A DNA stretch of 64,000 bases from Cristatella mucedo (GCA_009760855.2 WPIO01000060.1:2448501-2512500), one strand, 5' to 3'. Positions 1-11,780 are shown, counted from the first letter of the stretch. The notes: generated from the sequence alone by a model not told the origin. Numbers and translations are program-made.

Positions 1-570
1 CAAGGCGAATGTAATGCAACTGTAATTACAAAAACGGCATGCACAATAGCACCCACTCTAGGCTGGCTGATGGCCGATACGGTCTCTGCTTGCAGCACAC
101 AACAAGCGCAATGGTAGCAGCTCAACATAACAAACACATACAGGTATTTAAGCACTACACTACGATACGGCTGCACCAAGAACACGAAAGTTTAAAACCA
201 AGATTTTTAAGCCCTGTACTGCAAACTGTAGAGCTGCCATTTTCCCCAGTTTCTCAGTTGCTAGAGCAGCTATAAATAGAAGTTGCTGCAAAATCTTTTT
301 GATACCCGGTCACACCATATATGACTCCGGTAGCTTAACGGCTTGAAATTAAATGCCTACTAAAAGGAGCATGCTGTATCAGTGTAGATTCTACTTAAAC
401 TTGTGCCTGGAAGAGCAAGACACAGCTGCTATGAAGAAACCTCCAACAAGGGCAGTGAGGAATGAGCATGCAGTTGCAAAAGTTTGCTTTATCAAAAGCT
501 CCTACTAAGACAACAGCCACAGGGCTGTGAGCACGAAGAATTGTGGCTGAATGTGACTAAAATGCATACA
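1..570. other. intergenic, nothing recognised
   Basis: No convincing coding region, repeat family or RNA gene is visible here. Short open frames on both strands lack composition bias, recognisable motifs or a second copy in the window. Confidence 0.6.
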
Positions 571-619
571 TGCACACACACACACACACACACAGACACA
601 CACGTGCACACACACACGT

Positions 620-701
<82 letters not shown>

Positions 702-710
702 ACACACACA
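571..710. repeat. (CA)n microsatellite with CACGTG interruptions
   Basis: An almost pure CA dinucleotide tract is broken by regularly placed CACGTGCA steps, which create several E-box-like CACGTG hexamers. The long open frames on both strands over this stretch (His/Thr or Val/Cys repeats) are products of the repeat and are not called as genes. Confidence 0.95.
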
Positions 711-719
711 AGGGTCACG

Positions 720-1190
720 GAAAGTAGGTACCCTGCAGCACCCCGGAATAGTTTAGCTATGTGACTGACAACTCCGGCTTCGTGGCGTTCCATTGGCAGC
801 TGCTGTACTGTCGAGCAGAGTTGCTGCTTTCTGGTTGCTGAGTCATGCTGTGCCGCGACCAGGTTATCCCAATTCTGTGAGCACGGCCATTCTGGAGCCT
901 ACTTTGGCTTATCAAAACCTCGACCAGTGACTCACGAAACAGTCATTCTACACCTGATTGCACTGACTGCAATGGCCTCCAGCAGATACTACGAGTTGCC
1001 ACTGCTGCGACCCAGGACCTGCATTAATAGCTAGGTGGCCGGCTCGGCTCTGCTTGGCTGAGTTGAAATTAGCCTAAGCTATTACAAATTATCCAAGTCA
1101 ACATAAGAGGCCAACGAAAAACAGCAAAGCAGCCTGGCTTTGCAAAACGAAGGGCTCGAACGCATAGCAAGCCTGGCTATCTGGTGGAGT
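720..1190. other. intergenic, nothing recognised
   Basis: Unique-looking sequence of moderate GC content without recognisable coding or repeat signal. Confidence 0.5.
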
Positions 1191-1193
1191 CGC

Positions 1194-1322
1194 TAGTGGG
1201 TCTCTTCGATTCATCCTTGGTGTGCTTATGAGTGCTGACACTGTGCATGCTGCCACTAACTATATTTGCATACTGACCCTATGCATGTCGCCTCTAACCA
1301 TGTTATGCTTGTTGACTCAAAA
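1194..1322 (+). mobile_element. LINE family B 3' UTR fragment
   Basis: This stretch matches the 3' untranslated part shared by the many family B LINE copies in the window (same order of words as at 8735-8860 and 62435-62560: GTGCTTATG, GCTGACACTGTGCATGCTGCCACTAA, TGACCCTATGCATGTC). The reverse transcriptase part and the terminal ATT tail are both missing, so it is a short internal relic. Confidence 0.75.
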
Positions 1323-1329
1323 CTAAAAA

Positions 1330-2330
1330 AAACTGAATGAGAACCACTCGGAAAGCCTTTCAGCTAGCATTTTTCTATGCCTGGCAGCCCCTCGGGGAGC
1401 CGTGAAGCGGCATGCGAAATGTGCATCCTCCACCGCTGCCTCGGTGGCCCTGCTGGCCTCGCTAGCTCACCCACGCAGCAACACTTGAAGTGATAAAGAA
1501 GAAATTTCAGCCTCTTCAGGAATCAGGGTCCGAGTCAGCGAGCCGAAGGTGAAGGTGAAGCCGAGCCTAGTGGATCTGGTTTCCAATCTCTTCTATTAAG
1601 CCGGTCAATTGCGATAGGCAGGCTGAAGCTGGACTCACGGACTCGGGACTCAACTTGGTAGCCTTCATCTGGCAAAACACTTGGACGCAGGCTTTGCACC
1701 GAAGGACAGCGGCCCTGCTGCCCACAAATGCTTTACAGCCGAACATAAACACTGCCGGCACCGAGGCGATAAGACACACCAAGGCTCTTCTGCAGCATGA
1801 CCTTGTTTGGTCACCTAACCTTTTCCTTTCTACTTTATTTTTAATACGGCAGCCCTCTATGACGAAGACATGCTGAGAAGCTGTGTCACCGAAGGTGTGT
1901 GCCGAGAAGCTGTGTCACCAAAGGAACAAGTGTTCCTCAGGCAGGCTTTCTGTACATCTGGGAGGTGCTGCAAGCTTCCAAGGCAGGCGGTTAAAGATGG
2001 CTGCACAGTGCTCGGGGTGGGGGGGCCTTGCACAACTGCAGTTGCCCTGTCATCCTCTTAAGCCAGCCCTGTACAGCTCACACTTTGAGCTCATCTCTCT
2101 CTACGCCCTCCGACGTGGCTGCCGGTGTTCCTGAGCAGGACCAAATGACCTAGAAAACTTCAAACTGCCCCTGTCAACTGATGGCCAGCCAGCCTCTCAC
2201 ACAGAGCAGCAACTTACAGTCCTACAGCTGTAATTCGTGTTGGTGCCAGACTACCCGAAAAGGCCATCAAGCCTAGCCAGCTGGCGATGATTATATGGCT
2301 GCAAGAATAGCCGACAAACATCAAGATGTT
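1330..2330. other. intergenic with a small tandem duplication
   Basis: No gene is recognised. A unit of about 29 bp containing GAGAAGCTGTGTCACC occurs twice in tandem near 1870-1925. Several 60-80 codon open frames overlap on the plus strand but have no recognisable domain. Confidence 0.5.
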
Positions 2331-2334
2331 CGGC

Positions 2335-2610
2335 CAGGTGTCTCCTCAAACAGAAAGGCTGCGATGGCTTCCGGTCGAAGTCAATCGAACTAATTCGAAC
2401 CTAATTCGAGGTAAATCATGCCGAGGAAAATTCTTACTCTGACCTGCAAGGCTTGCCACGGCTTGGCTCCTCCAAACCTAGCTGACGTGCTGTACCAGAT
2501 TCAGCCTCCTCGTGCTTTCAGGTCCTCTATCGGCAATAAATTAGCTTTTCCATTCGGTCACTTAAAGACTGTTGGCAACAAAGCTTTTGCTTTGACCTTT
2601 TTCCCTAGCT
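2335..2610 (+). mobile_element. LINE family A fragment, end of reverse transcriptase ORF
   Basis: Translation gives fragments such as ILTLTCKACHGLAPPNLADV and LKTVGNKAFAL, which align by eye with the C-terminal part of the reverse transcriptase ORF in the longer family A element at 38.0-41.3 kb (VLTLTHKASHGLAPSYLAEL). The copy has frame changes and no 3' tail, so it is a dead 5'- and 3'-truncated piece. Confidence 0.75.
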
Positions 2611-3129
2611 TTTGATATGCAGGTCCAAGCCGGCGGAACTCACACCTGCAATTTTTATGCAAGGGTTTGCTGCGATCATGCACTCATCCTAGCTATGCTG
2701 ACCCTCCTGCAGATCCGTATGGTTCTACTGCAGCTAGCCGAAAAAGCTGCGACAAGCCGGTGTGCCGGCTCCAGCGATGCTTCAAGTGACCTTGTTCCTC
2801 AGCCAGGTCACTCCGGCTGCTCTTTAAGTCACCGGTCTGAAGGCATACACTAGCCGAGTTGAGAAGTTCAAGAGCTCTGAGGCTAAAAGAAGCAAACAAA
2901 ATGCATTTTTCTGTTGTCACAGTTTACCATTCTTGATTTGCTGTTCTGACATGATAACGTGGTGCTGCTTTCAGTAGCCGCAGCGGATCGAAATGCTGAA
3001 CATCTGTGGCCCAACATCAGTGGCCCGACCAGCCGGGTCGCACTGCTGTCAGCGCACCAGTCTGTCTGGCTATTCAGCTTCACCCCCTTCGTGGAGGAAT
3101 GCGCCCTGGAGCTGTGTCGGTCAGTAAAA

Positions 3130-3330
3130 CTCCCAACGTGGGAAACCCTTACCAAAAACACTTTTCAGCAACCTACTGCTATACAATATGATAATTATAA
3201 TAAATAACATATATTTTAATATAATAGTAATAATTTTATTAAATATATATTATTTATTATAATTGTCATATTATATAGCAGTAGGTAGTTGAAGAGTCTT
3301 TGGCAAGGGTTTCCCACGTTGAACTACATA
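3130..3330. repeat. AT-cored inverted repeat (fold-back element)
   Basis: Two arms of roughly 80-90 bp are near-perfect reverse complements around a very AT-rich centre at about 3208-3240. Each arm begins with a CAACGTGGGAAACCCTT-type sequence and runs into CCTACTGCTATA and an AT-rich stretch. The DNA or RNA could form one long hairpin. It may be a MITE-like or fold-back transposon; no target duplication is obvious. Confidence 0.8.
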
Positions 3331-3554
3331 CATGAGGTAACCTAGAGTATTGAATACCACACATGCTGAGGCAGCAAATTCGTTCGGGTAATGCGAGGGT
3401 TTTCTAAAATGCCAGGAATATTAATGTAATGCCCAACATGAGAAAATATTTATTGACAGCCGAAAAATTAACAGGCATGCTGCTAGCATGGCATGCATTC
3501 AGCATCAGTCTCCCTGCAATTCTTTATGACCTTCCTTCTCTATGGCCAGGCATA

Positions 3555-3705
3555 GAGCTGGTCTGGTCCAGCGTTTAAGGTGCTCACCCCGACCAAGGTC
3601 TGGCTGAGGTCGTGGGCTCGAGCCCCGAGGCATATGTGAAGCGCCTGAATAAAGATTAAGTTCTCTTGGGGCGCTATACAAATGAATGATATTAATTATA
3701 AAGGT
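3555..3705 (+). mobile_element. tRNA-derived SINE with a LINE-like 3' tail
   Basis: A region reading like a tRNA promoter has an A-box-like TGGTCCAGCG near 3564 and a B-box-like GGGCTCGAGCCCC near 3614. It is followed directly by GAAGCGCCTGAATAAAG...GGCGCTATACAAATGAAT. This end resembles the 3' ends of the LINEs here, as expected for a SINE that borrows LINE machinery. The internal structure is inferred by eye. Confidence 0.6.
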
Positions 3706-3804
3706 CACCGGCTTCTGCACTGTCTCGTGTGCATATACCTGCTTACACTGTGCCTGCTGCTTGTAGATGTTACTAGCAATCATTTGGTATGGCTTCCTAT
3801 ACAT

Positions 3805-3882
3805 CATCTGTAAAGTGCCCAGAAAGAGATTCAGTTCTCTGAGAGCGCTATACAACTGTAACATTATTATTATTATTATTAT
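3805..3882 (+). mobile_element. LINE or SINE 3' tail with (ATT)n
   Basis: The sequence TGTAAAGTGCCCAGAAAGAGATTCAGTTCTCTGAGAGCGCTATACAA followed by an ATT run is the terminal part seen on family B LINEs, in a variant ending GCGCTATACAA. Nothing of the body of the element remains upstream. Confidence 0.7.
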
Positions 3883-3884
3883 GG

Positions 3885-6150
3885 TCTCTTCTGCTGCAGC
3901 CCATTCCACAGAGCCTGAGTTTTACCAAAAAGGTCGGCTACAGGTGAAAGCCTAACACACACGTGCCTCACCTGCAGCTACAGCTCCAGTCGTTACACAG
4001 GGGTTCATATCAGGCCACTGGCTGGGCAACTGAGTCAGCACCAAACAAGGACTTTTCAAAAAAGCATGCCACTGCCAGGCTGCACGATTAGGTCACAAAA
4101 AGTGACAACACCAAGCTCGGGTGATGGCCATGCTGCCTGCAAGCGGCAGGAGCAATATCGAGAGCTGAGTGGAGTGGAGAGATGGGCTGTCGAGCCACGC
4201 ATGCACCGTTTCGCCTCGATCCTACTGGGGCTCCGATGCTGCCGTGCGAACGAGCCAGGTACTCCAATACGCTCGACCAGACCGACGAAAGCTATCAGGT
4301 TCGCACATACTCACTCTCTCGTGTGTGCGCACGCATGCACACACACACACATGCTCGCCGCGCAACAACTTTTGCAAACTGCGCATGGGTGCACAGGCGA
4401 CGTCAGAGCACGATAAGGCAGAGCTGAACGGTTACAGTTGCAAAGCACCAACAGTTATGCAATCCCAGGTAACAGCAATAGCAACCGGAGTGCACTCTCA
4501 AAGCATTGAAACTAAGGGCACCACACAGAGCAGGGAACTGCAATTAGCTATGTGTGTAGCTTTGAGAGCCCTATTCAGGCAAACCGCATCTGGTGCAAGC
4601 CGATTTTGGTAGAGTCGACACGAGTCAAGGTCGATGTCTAAATAGCACACACAATGCAGCTTGCTATCGGTGTTCTCTGACTATTGTAACAGGAGCATAG
4701 TAAACGTCGTGGGTGAGTAAAGGCGTGTTAATGAAAAAGAGAGACAAACAGACCCATTCGAACGCACGCACTCATATGCACCCAAGCTCATCCAATATGC
4801 GAGATAATGCAAGTGAACGGCAAGATGGCGAACTGATAAGTGGGAAAACGAACGGAAATCCGTGTACTGGTGTCGAGCCGCAGACCCAAATGGGCACCCG
4901 GGTAAAGGCGGTCAGTCGGCAGCCATTGCCTAGCGTAAGTACTAGCTCAGTGGGCGAAGTCGCTGCTGCATTTGAAGCCATACAGGACGTGCTTGCTCTC
5001 GGTGCTTTACCAGAAGGGCAGGTTCAGCTCTCCATATACTGGAGGTAGAATGGGTTCAGTGAATAGGTGCCTTCTTTTTCGCGAAGTCTCGGATAGAAGC
5101 AATTAGCAGTGGTGAAATGTTTGGGGGTTCGCCGCGACCAAAATGGCATGTTACACCGCCGACACTGCCCCGAACCCTTAGATCCGACGTGGCTGGAACG
5201 TTCTGTGACCTCCCACGTACAAGATACAGTTCACCGGACATGCCGTTCGAGCGGACTTTCCGTAATTCCGCCCGAAGCCCTGTCGTCTGCTGATCAGTAG
5301 CTCTCGTCGAATAAAGCTTCCGACGTGCACACCCGGCCCGACTCGCAAATGGAGCCATGAAAATCCCCAACGAGCGGTGGCGTCGCAGCACATGTACCCG
5401 TCGCGACGCACGACGCAGATACTCGCTGGCCGCACTTTCCTAGATGATGCTGCTTACTAGAGAATTGCGCAACGCTAGAGCAGCTGGAGCCGACCGAACG
5501 GTCGAGAATTCTCGGCACACAGTCGCTATAGGGAACAGAGTCGCTATGGCGAGCCGACGCCGAGGGCTGGCACGCTTCCTGCCGCGCGCGGCAACCCTTT
5601 AATCTTGGCAGCTCCGAGTTCGGTGGTTTTCCGACCGTGTTGCGCGGGCAAGACCCGCGAATCCCCACACCATAGCGGCGAAGCTACTCGCGATTCTCGC
5701 CCGAGATGCGAGGCTAGGAAAGCTAGGATATCGGCACGCGTTAAATCCTTGCAGGACGTCCGCACCTACAGACCGTCCCACATCGCATCAGAAACGCGGG
5801 CATGACGCCTATGGAGGTGTACGCACGCAAACGCACCGCGCGTTTGCACGAAAGCCGCAAAGCGCGCGCTCTCTCACCGCGTCCAGCCATCTGAAGGGGC
5901 AGTATACAACCGGAACTGAGCGAACCCATTTCAGAATTCCCGCGTGATAATAGGATTGGGTGCCGTGCGCCGCCAGCCCGACTAGCCGCATTCGTGCTGT
6001 CTTCACAGCCACCAAATTTGCGCGAAGTGTATTCTATCGAGCTCAAGTGAAGTCAAAAATGCTGTTTTTGGGGTTATTCGCGATTGAAGCTTTTTTGAAA
6101 TTTAGTCATACTTGCTTGTAACACTGGTCTGCCTGTTGATCAGAAGCTGT
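3885..6150. other. intergenic, CpG-richer toward the right
   Basis: No gene is recognised. From about 4.6 to 6.05 kb the DNA is visibly richer in CG dinucleotides and shows overlapping 60-120 codon open frames on both strands, which is expected by chance in CpG-rich DNA. A promoter or first exon of a gene with introns could hide here, but nothing specific supports it. Confidence 0.4.
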
Positions 6151-6154
6151 TTTT

Positions 6155-6174
6155 GGGGGGGGGGGGGGGGGGGG
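6155..6174. repeat. poly(G) run
   Basis: Twenty consecutive G residues sit about 100 bp before the AT-rich virus-like block begins. Such runs can form quadruplexes and are often mis-sized by sequencing, so the exact length is uncertain. Confidence 0.9.
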
Positions 6175-8587
6175 TAGGCAGCTATCACTCGCTAGCCCGT
6201 CTTCCCCAAGGCTATAGGCACCGATAGGCTGGCTATAAGCACTTATTCGTGGCGAAGTATCAAGGTAAAAATAGAATGATTTGTATTTTTACTTTTGAGG
6301 CCGCTAATTTTTCATTCTCTCGCAGGTCTGCTCGAGAATTTCAGAATCCTAAGCATTAAATGCAAAAATAAACATCAAAGGATCTTTTTGATTCTCTTTA
6401 TGAACTGCAATTTTTTAGAGCCATTCGTATTCTATAGCATCCTATGTAAACTTAAGTTTCAAAACAATAATCATATTAAACAAAAATTGTATTACCGTAT
6501 ATAGTAAATAAAATGTATAGTCTAAATAGAGCAATACATTCTTTCCCAACGGAAGCAAAAATATGAATGGATATTGGGTTTGATGAAAATATTATTAGGT
6601 CTATTAAAGATGATTTAAAATGCCTTATGAATATTGATATCGACGAACAGAATTAAAGTAAACATTTTAGAAATGAAGCTGAAAATTTTAAGAATATTAG
6701 ATTTGAACCAGAGGATTCTACGTTTGTTGGACGACTTGTAAAGGAAAGAAAATGTTTGTTTTACTAAACCCAGTATTACTGGTGGTGGTAATGCTTTAAC
6801 TTCTGATTGCTATACTAAACAAGACTTTTTTGATTTTGAAGCATTAAAAGATGAATAAGATATCAGACAAATGATGTTTTGAGTTATGTTAAGTCACATA
6901 GGTCTTTTATTAGAGTACAATTTAAGATTAATTTTGAAACAAAGAAGTTTGATGACGATACTGATAGAGAAATAAGGGGCGTTCAGTCAAAAGTCAATAC
7001 TAACTATGGATAGTGAGCCAGCTAATATAATCTATGATCGTGTTATGGAATCTTTAGAAAACAATTCTGAATCATTGATTAGCAGATATGTAGAATCCAG
7101 GTGGACATTTATAAGATTCTTATCATTTTTGGTTGTTATTTCAAAATAAATTCCAGTAGGTGGTAGATCTTTCATTGAAACTCCAGAATTTTGAGTTAAG
7201 AATAAGTGCATTACAAATTAAAAAACTTGAGGATGAGTTCTGTGCTTTATGGGGAGTTTTGAGAGCATTAAATTGAGTAATTAGAGATAAATGAAGAATC
7301 GATGACTTACTTTAAATATTGAAAATTCAACGTGTTTCATCTTTTGAAGACGTAGGAAATATTGATTGGCTGCTGAAAGTAACGGATGTTGATAAGTTAG
7401 AAAAAGTTATAAATGCTAGTGTTAATACTTATTCTTGTGGTTATTCTGAATCAAGAGTGCGTAGTTAAGAAATCTAATGAAAAGATAAACATGCATATTC
7501 ATTTATTATTAATTTCTATAGAAGATAAAGAACATTATATTTTGATTAATAATTTAAATGTTTTATGTAAACAAACCAGCTGTGGAGAAAAACAGTATTA
7601 TTGTCATCGTTGTTTGAATAGGCTTCCTAATAAAAACCGGATAGATAGTTATTTGGAATTATGCGAGGATATTAATTCCGGGTCTACAATTTATGAAATG
7701 CCTAATGACAATACAAATTGTATATCATTTAACTCTTTTAAAAATTCAAGTGTTTGTCCTTATGTTTGTTACGCAGATTTTGAATAATTACTGCAAAAGA
7801 GAAATGGCGATCATGTTTCTACTCATAGTCCTTGCTCATCCACATATGTTACTATCGATTAGAATGAAGATGTAAATGATGGTTTTTTAGTTTTGGTGAA
7901 GATTGTGTTATTATCTTTAAAAAAATATCATTTGTTATCTCATATTTCTTGAAATCATGTATTACTGAAGAAAATTCAAAGAGTTTATGAAACCACTAAC
8001 TTATGAAGAAATGGAGAAACACTATCAAGCAACCAATTATTATACTGCAAAAGATCTTTCAGTGATAGAAAAGGAAACAAAAAATGTTTGATCAATGTCA
8101 TTTTACAAAAAATACCGGGGCAGACCCACCATTCTTGTAATTTTTTAAGGCGGGTGTTAATTTTTCAAAATGGCAATAACAGGCCTTCTTTCACAACTTT
8201 AGAGGTAGGACCCACATATTGTTATTAAAGCACTTGAGAATTTTATTGTTGTTGCAGAGCCTATTGCAAATAATTTAAAAAAGTCTAGAATGTTAAGAGT
8301 TGGTGATTAAGTTTTTAAGGATAGCATGCAATGTATGCTAGGTTCTTTAGGTTCAAATGCGTCAACTCTAGAAATGACTATTCATTGTTTTTTAATTGCT
8401 AAGTCAGTATTAAGTCAAATGCGCCGACATAAAAATTTAGATCTACTAGCAACTAAAGGAGAATATCCTTATGAGTACATGGGTTCTTGAGAAATATTTT
8501 CTGAAACTAGTCTTCCTAATAAAGAATCCTTTTACTCAATTATTTATATGTCAAACATTAAACATGATGAAAATTATACCTTGTAAA

Positions 8588-8965
8588 AACCTCAAATCCT
8601 TTGGAGACCGTGCGTTAAGTTCGTATGCTCCCAAAGCCTGGAAATCACTCTGACTTGGGTCAGAACATCCCCTGACTTGACCACATTTAAAAAGAAATTA
8701 AAAACAAACATAGAGGACAGCAATCAGTGGGTCCCTGTGATCCATCCTTCACATGCTTATGCGTGCTGACATTGTGCATGCTGCCACTAAACACACTTGC
8801 ATGCTGACCCTGTGCATAGTCACCCCTAACAATGTTATTCATGTTGTTTATCAAGCATGATATTACTCACCATTCAGTTGCATTTTCCTTTGCTGAAAAT
8901 GTAAAGTGCCTAGAAAGAGATTAAGATCTCTGAGGGCACTTTATCAAGTGCATTATTATTATTTT
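8588..8965 (+). mobile_element. LINE family B 3' end inside the polymerase relic
   Basis: The piece starts in the end of the LINE reverse transcriptase ORF (CCTCAAATCCTTTGGAGACCGTGCG) and continues through its 3' UTR to AAGTGCCTAGAAAGAGATTAAG and an ATT-rich tail. It begins straight after the polymerase segment LPNKESFYS...DENYT. Base composition differs sharply from the AT-rich DNA around it, which marks it as a later insertion. Confidence 0.85.
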
Positions 8966-9034
8966 TATTAATATAAAAGAGCAATAGTAGTTTGGACTGA
9001 GATTGAATGTAAAAATGTAAAATAGCACCATGAC

Positions 9035-9398
9035 CTTTATCCTGCGCTTACAGCTGGTGCAAAACTCTGCTGCCAGGCTTTCTGTCGTGAGCGTCGCAGT
9101 TGCCACATCACACCACTTTTTTTCCGACCTGCACTGGCTACCAGTCAAGCAACGGATCGACTTCAAGGTTTTGTTGCTCACTTTTAGGTCCCTTCATTCT
9201 ATGGCTCCAGCCTACGTGTCAGATCTATTCCCCTACCAGGCCAAGCATCGTAGCACCCGCTTTTCGGAATCTGGCAGTTTCCCAATACCTCGTACAAACG
9301 CATGACACTGCATACTGCCTCTATCCACACTTGCATGCAAAGAGATTGAGTTCTCTGAGGGCACTTTATCAAGTGTATTATTATGACTATTATTATTA
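9035..9398 (+). mobile_element. second LINE family B fragment, internally deleted
   Basis: It encodes LQLVQNSAARLSVVSVAVAT and PAYVSDLFPYQAKHRSTRFS, the C-terminal part of the family B reverse transcriptase ORF. It then jumps to a shortened 3' end (AAAGAGATTGAGTTCTCTGAGGGCACTTTATCAAGTG) with ATT repeats. The polymerase relic resumes immediately after it. The two adjacent fragments may be separate insertions or one rearranged one. Confidence 0.8.
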
Positions 9399-10897
9399 TC
9401 TGACTACAGATGTATTATTACTAGCTGCTTGCTTCGAAAGTTTTAGAAAAGGTTTAATGTCAAAATTAGCTCTTGAACCAGCAAACTTTGTAACTGCATC
9501 TACATTTTCATGGATTGCAGGATTTCTATACTCTGGATTAACTCTCTAATTACTAACAAATAGAGAGACTATGATATGCGTAAAAAATCTATTCGCAATG
9601 GAATTCGTCAAATTTTTTTTGACATGTTAGGGCAAATAATCTATTCGTCAAAGGCTACGATTGAAGTAAGCCGAATAATTTAATAATTTATTAGACGCGT
9701 GTAGTTTACATCCTACATTGATGATGGAGAATTTTGCTCAAGTTGCAATTGATGAGTTCTCAGCGCAAGAGTGGACCAAAGAAAAAATTATTTTTCTTTC
9801 AAATGATTCAGATATAGGTGCATTATTTGTTGTTGCTATAGGATATTATCCTAAAAAATGCAGCTGAATATTTTGATTTACACGATAACTATCCACTTTG
9901 TGCATCAAACAGGGTGGTCAGTTGTGATGGATTTTCTGAGTTTCAAACAAAGTTTAAAACTGGAGCAACTACAGTTCCAAATTTAAGGCTTGATTTTAAT
10001 GAAAGCAATATCATTATTTCACTATAGGTATCTAAACTTTAATTAAGTCATGGAATGACTGCTAAAGTAAACAGTATTTTTAGATTTAAGTAAACTCTAA
10101 GCTTTAAAGAATATATTGAAATGTGTGCTGATATCAAGGCAAAGAACACTAACAAAAAAGTTTATAAGAAACTTTTGGAAATTAATCGTGAATGCTTTTT
10201 ACGGAAAAACATGTGAGGACGTTGAGAAGAGAGTTAAAACTTTGATAGCAAGTGTGATTGATGAACAAGGAGACAACAGTTTGGTAAATTAATGAGAGAT
10301 TTTAGAATGACAATCTTTAAAGATTTTGGTGATAGATCAACTATATTCCAAATGAATCAATAAAAACACAATTAAATAAATCTATATTTGTTGATAGTAC
10401 AATTATTAACTCATTAAAATTACATATGCAAACATTGTGTTATGATGTGTTAAGACCTAACTATAGAGAACAAGTAAGGTTGATATATACAGATACTGAT
10501 TCATTGATATTAAATATTGAAAGACTAAACATTTATGACAGTACGAAATCAACGCTGGAAGGGTTTCATGGTGATACCATTGGAAAGTTTAAGGAAGATA
10601 TTGACGGAAAGGTAATTAAAAAGTCTGCGCATAAAGGCCTAAGCGTTATTCAATAAAATATGGTGAGAGTGGTGGAAAATCTAAGGCAAAAGAAGTTACT
10701 AATGCTGTATTAAAAAAGACTATGGAACACGAAACTTTTTTTTGAATGCTTGGCCGATTATGTATCTGGGTTTAGAGGTGCTAGTATGACTGGAGTGAGT
10801 GAAAAATAGAATAAGACTTTAATTTTGAAGAGGAAACTCTATATGAATACATTAATGAAGAAGATGATTGTATACATTGTTTATTATACATAAATTG

Positions 10898-11145
10898 ATG
10901 TGTCAAAAATTCTTAATTGTGAGCAATCTAGTGAAATGGCAGTAAAAACTTGTTGACAAAAACTTAAATTAGTAGATCCAAACATTGTAAAGAATTCACT
11001 AGATATACTTATACCAGATCTTAGTAGTTCATATATTACTACTCTCAATAATATCTGTGAAACAAGTGATACATTAACAGAGTGCAGAGGCAAGATAAAT
11101 ACAATATTAACAGAAGCAGAGCAAAATCAAAGACACCTATAACAA
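10898..11145 (+). pseudogene. unrecognised frame of the virus-like element
   Basis: A frame of about 80 codons with one internal TGA near 10952 lies just downstream of the polymerase relic. The readable part (for example NIVKNSLDILIPDLSSSYIT and TLNNICETSDTLTECRGK) looks like real protein of helical character and is more balanced in composition than chance translation of AT-rich DNA. No family is recognised; it may be a structural or DNA-binding protein of the element. Confidence 0.4.
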
Positions 11146-11216
11146 AACCAAGCGTTCATATGATTAATTCTATTTAATTTTGTTACATTTTTAAGTATAG
11201 GAGAATAACCTCAATA

Positions 11217-11780
11217 TAAACCTCAGATATATCATACCTCAATCTTGCTACATCTGCTACTCTAGTAAAATCTCACGTAGATTACCTTGTTAAATCTAGA
11301 GTGACTGCTTATGACGTTCAAACACTTGACTTTGATATTTCAATTATGACACAAAATTCAGTGCAGAACTTCTATCTAGATGAATGTGACGCCAAAGCAC
11401 AAAAAGTAACCAGCTCTGGTATCACTCAAATTACTTATAATCTAGAATCTATCGTTGGAAAAAAGTTGACAACCTTCTAGAAACGCTTAGTGAAATTTCA
11501 GGGTACACAACATGGATTACTAGTCAACTTTCAAGTATTTATACAGTTATCTCGGGCGTATTAGGAATGAAACCAAATATTTCAGGAATCGTTAGAGATG
11601 AATGTTACGCTTTCCTACCTGATATCTCTCATGGAACCAGGGCTAGACAAAAAGCAACCCTGGCTTCTCTTGCGGGCACTACAAGCTACATCTGCAGCAT
11701 ACATCTTTACACCTGCTGTGACGTCTGATCCCCTTGCAGCAACCAAGAAAATTAATAAATACTGAATAATTAATTTAAAT
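11217..11780 (+). pseudogene. unrecognised structural-looking protein, frameshifted
   Basis: One open frame runs from about 11217 to a TAG at 11478-11480 (containing LNLATSATLVKSHVDYLVKS and QNFYLDECDAKAQKV). A second overlapping frame carries on from about 11460 (LSEISGYTTWITSQLSSIYT, then IVRDECYAFLPDISHG), and a third near 11690-11760 reads YIFTPAVTSDPLAATKKINKY. The three together look like one gene of about 180 codons broken by two frameshifts. Its position in the element suggests a virion or accessory protein, but I cannot name the family. No start codon is obvious. Confidence 0.45.

Larger units (their letters stand above)
6540..10765 (+). pseudogene. protein-primed family B DNA polymerase relic
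   Basis: This would have encoded the replicative polymerase of the virus-like element. Motifs are visible in order but in different frames. They are a zinc-knuckle-like segment with CHRC (about 7600-7625), an exonuclease I motif YADFE (7773-7787) ended at once by a stop, and VFKDSMQCMLGSL (about 8310-8350). Next come LPNKESFYS (about 8513), TTDVLLLA as an exonuclease III-like motif (about 9402-9425) and LDACSLHPTLMM as palm motif A with His in place of the usual Tyr (9691-9726). The last are a palm B-like region (about 10185-10225) and YTDTDS as palm motif C (10486-10503). Motif order and wording fit the Maverick/Polinton-adintovirus type. Many stops and frameshifts, plus a LINE insertion at about 8585-9395, make it non-functional. 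Confidence 0.75.

Noticed and set aside
484-793. Overlapping open frames with His/Thr or Val/Cys repeats
   Set aside because: They are translations of a CA/TG microsatellite in each frame and have no other support.
5056-6046. Several 70-124 codon minus-strand frames as possible genes
   Set aside because: CpG-rich DNA yields such frames by chance. They overlap one another in all frames and none has a recognisable motif.
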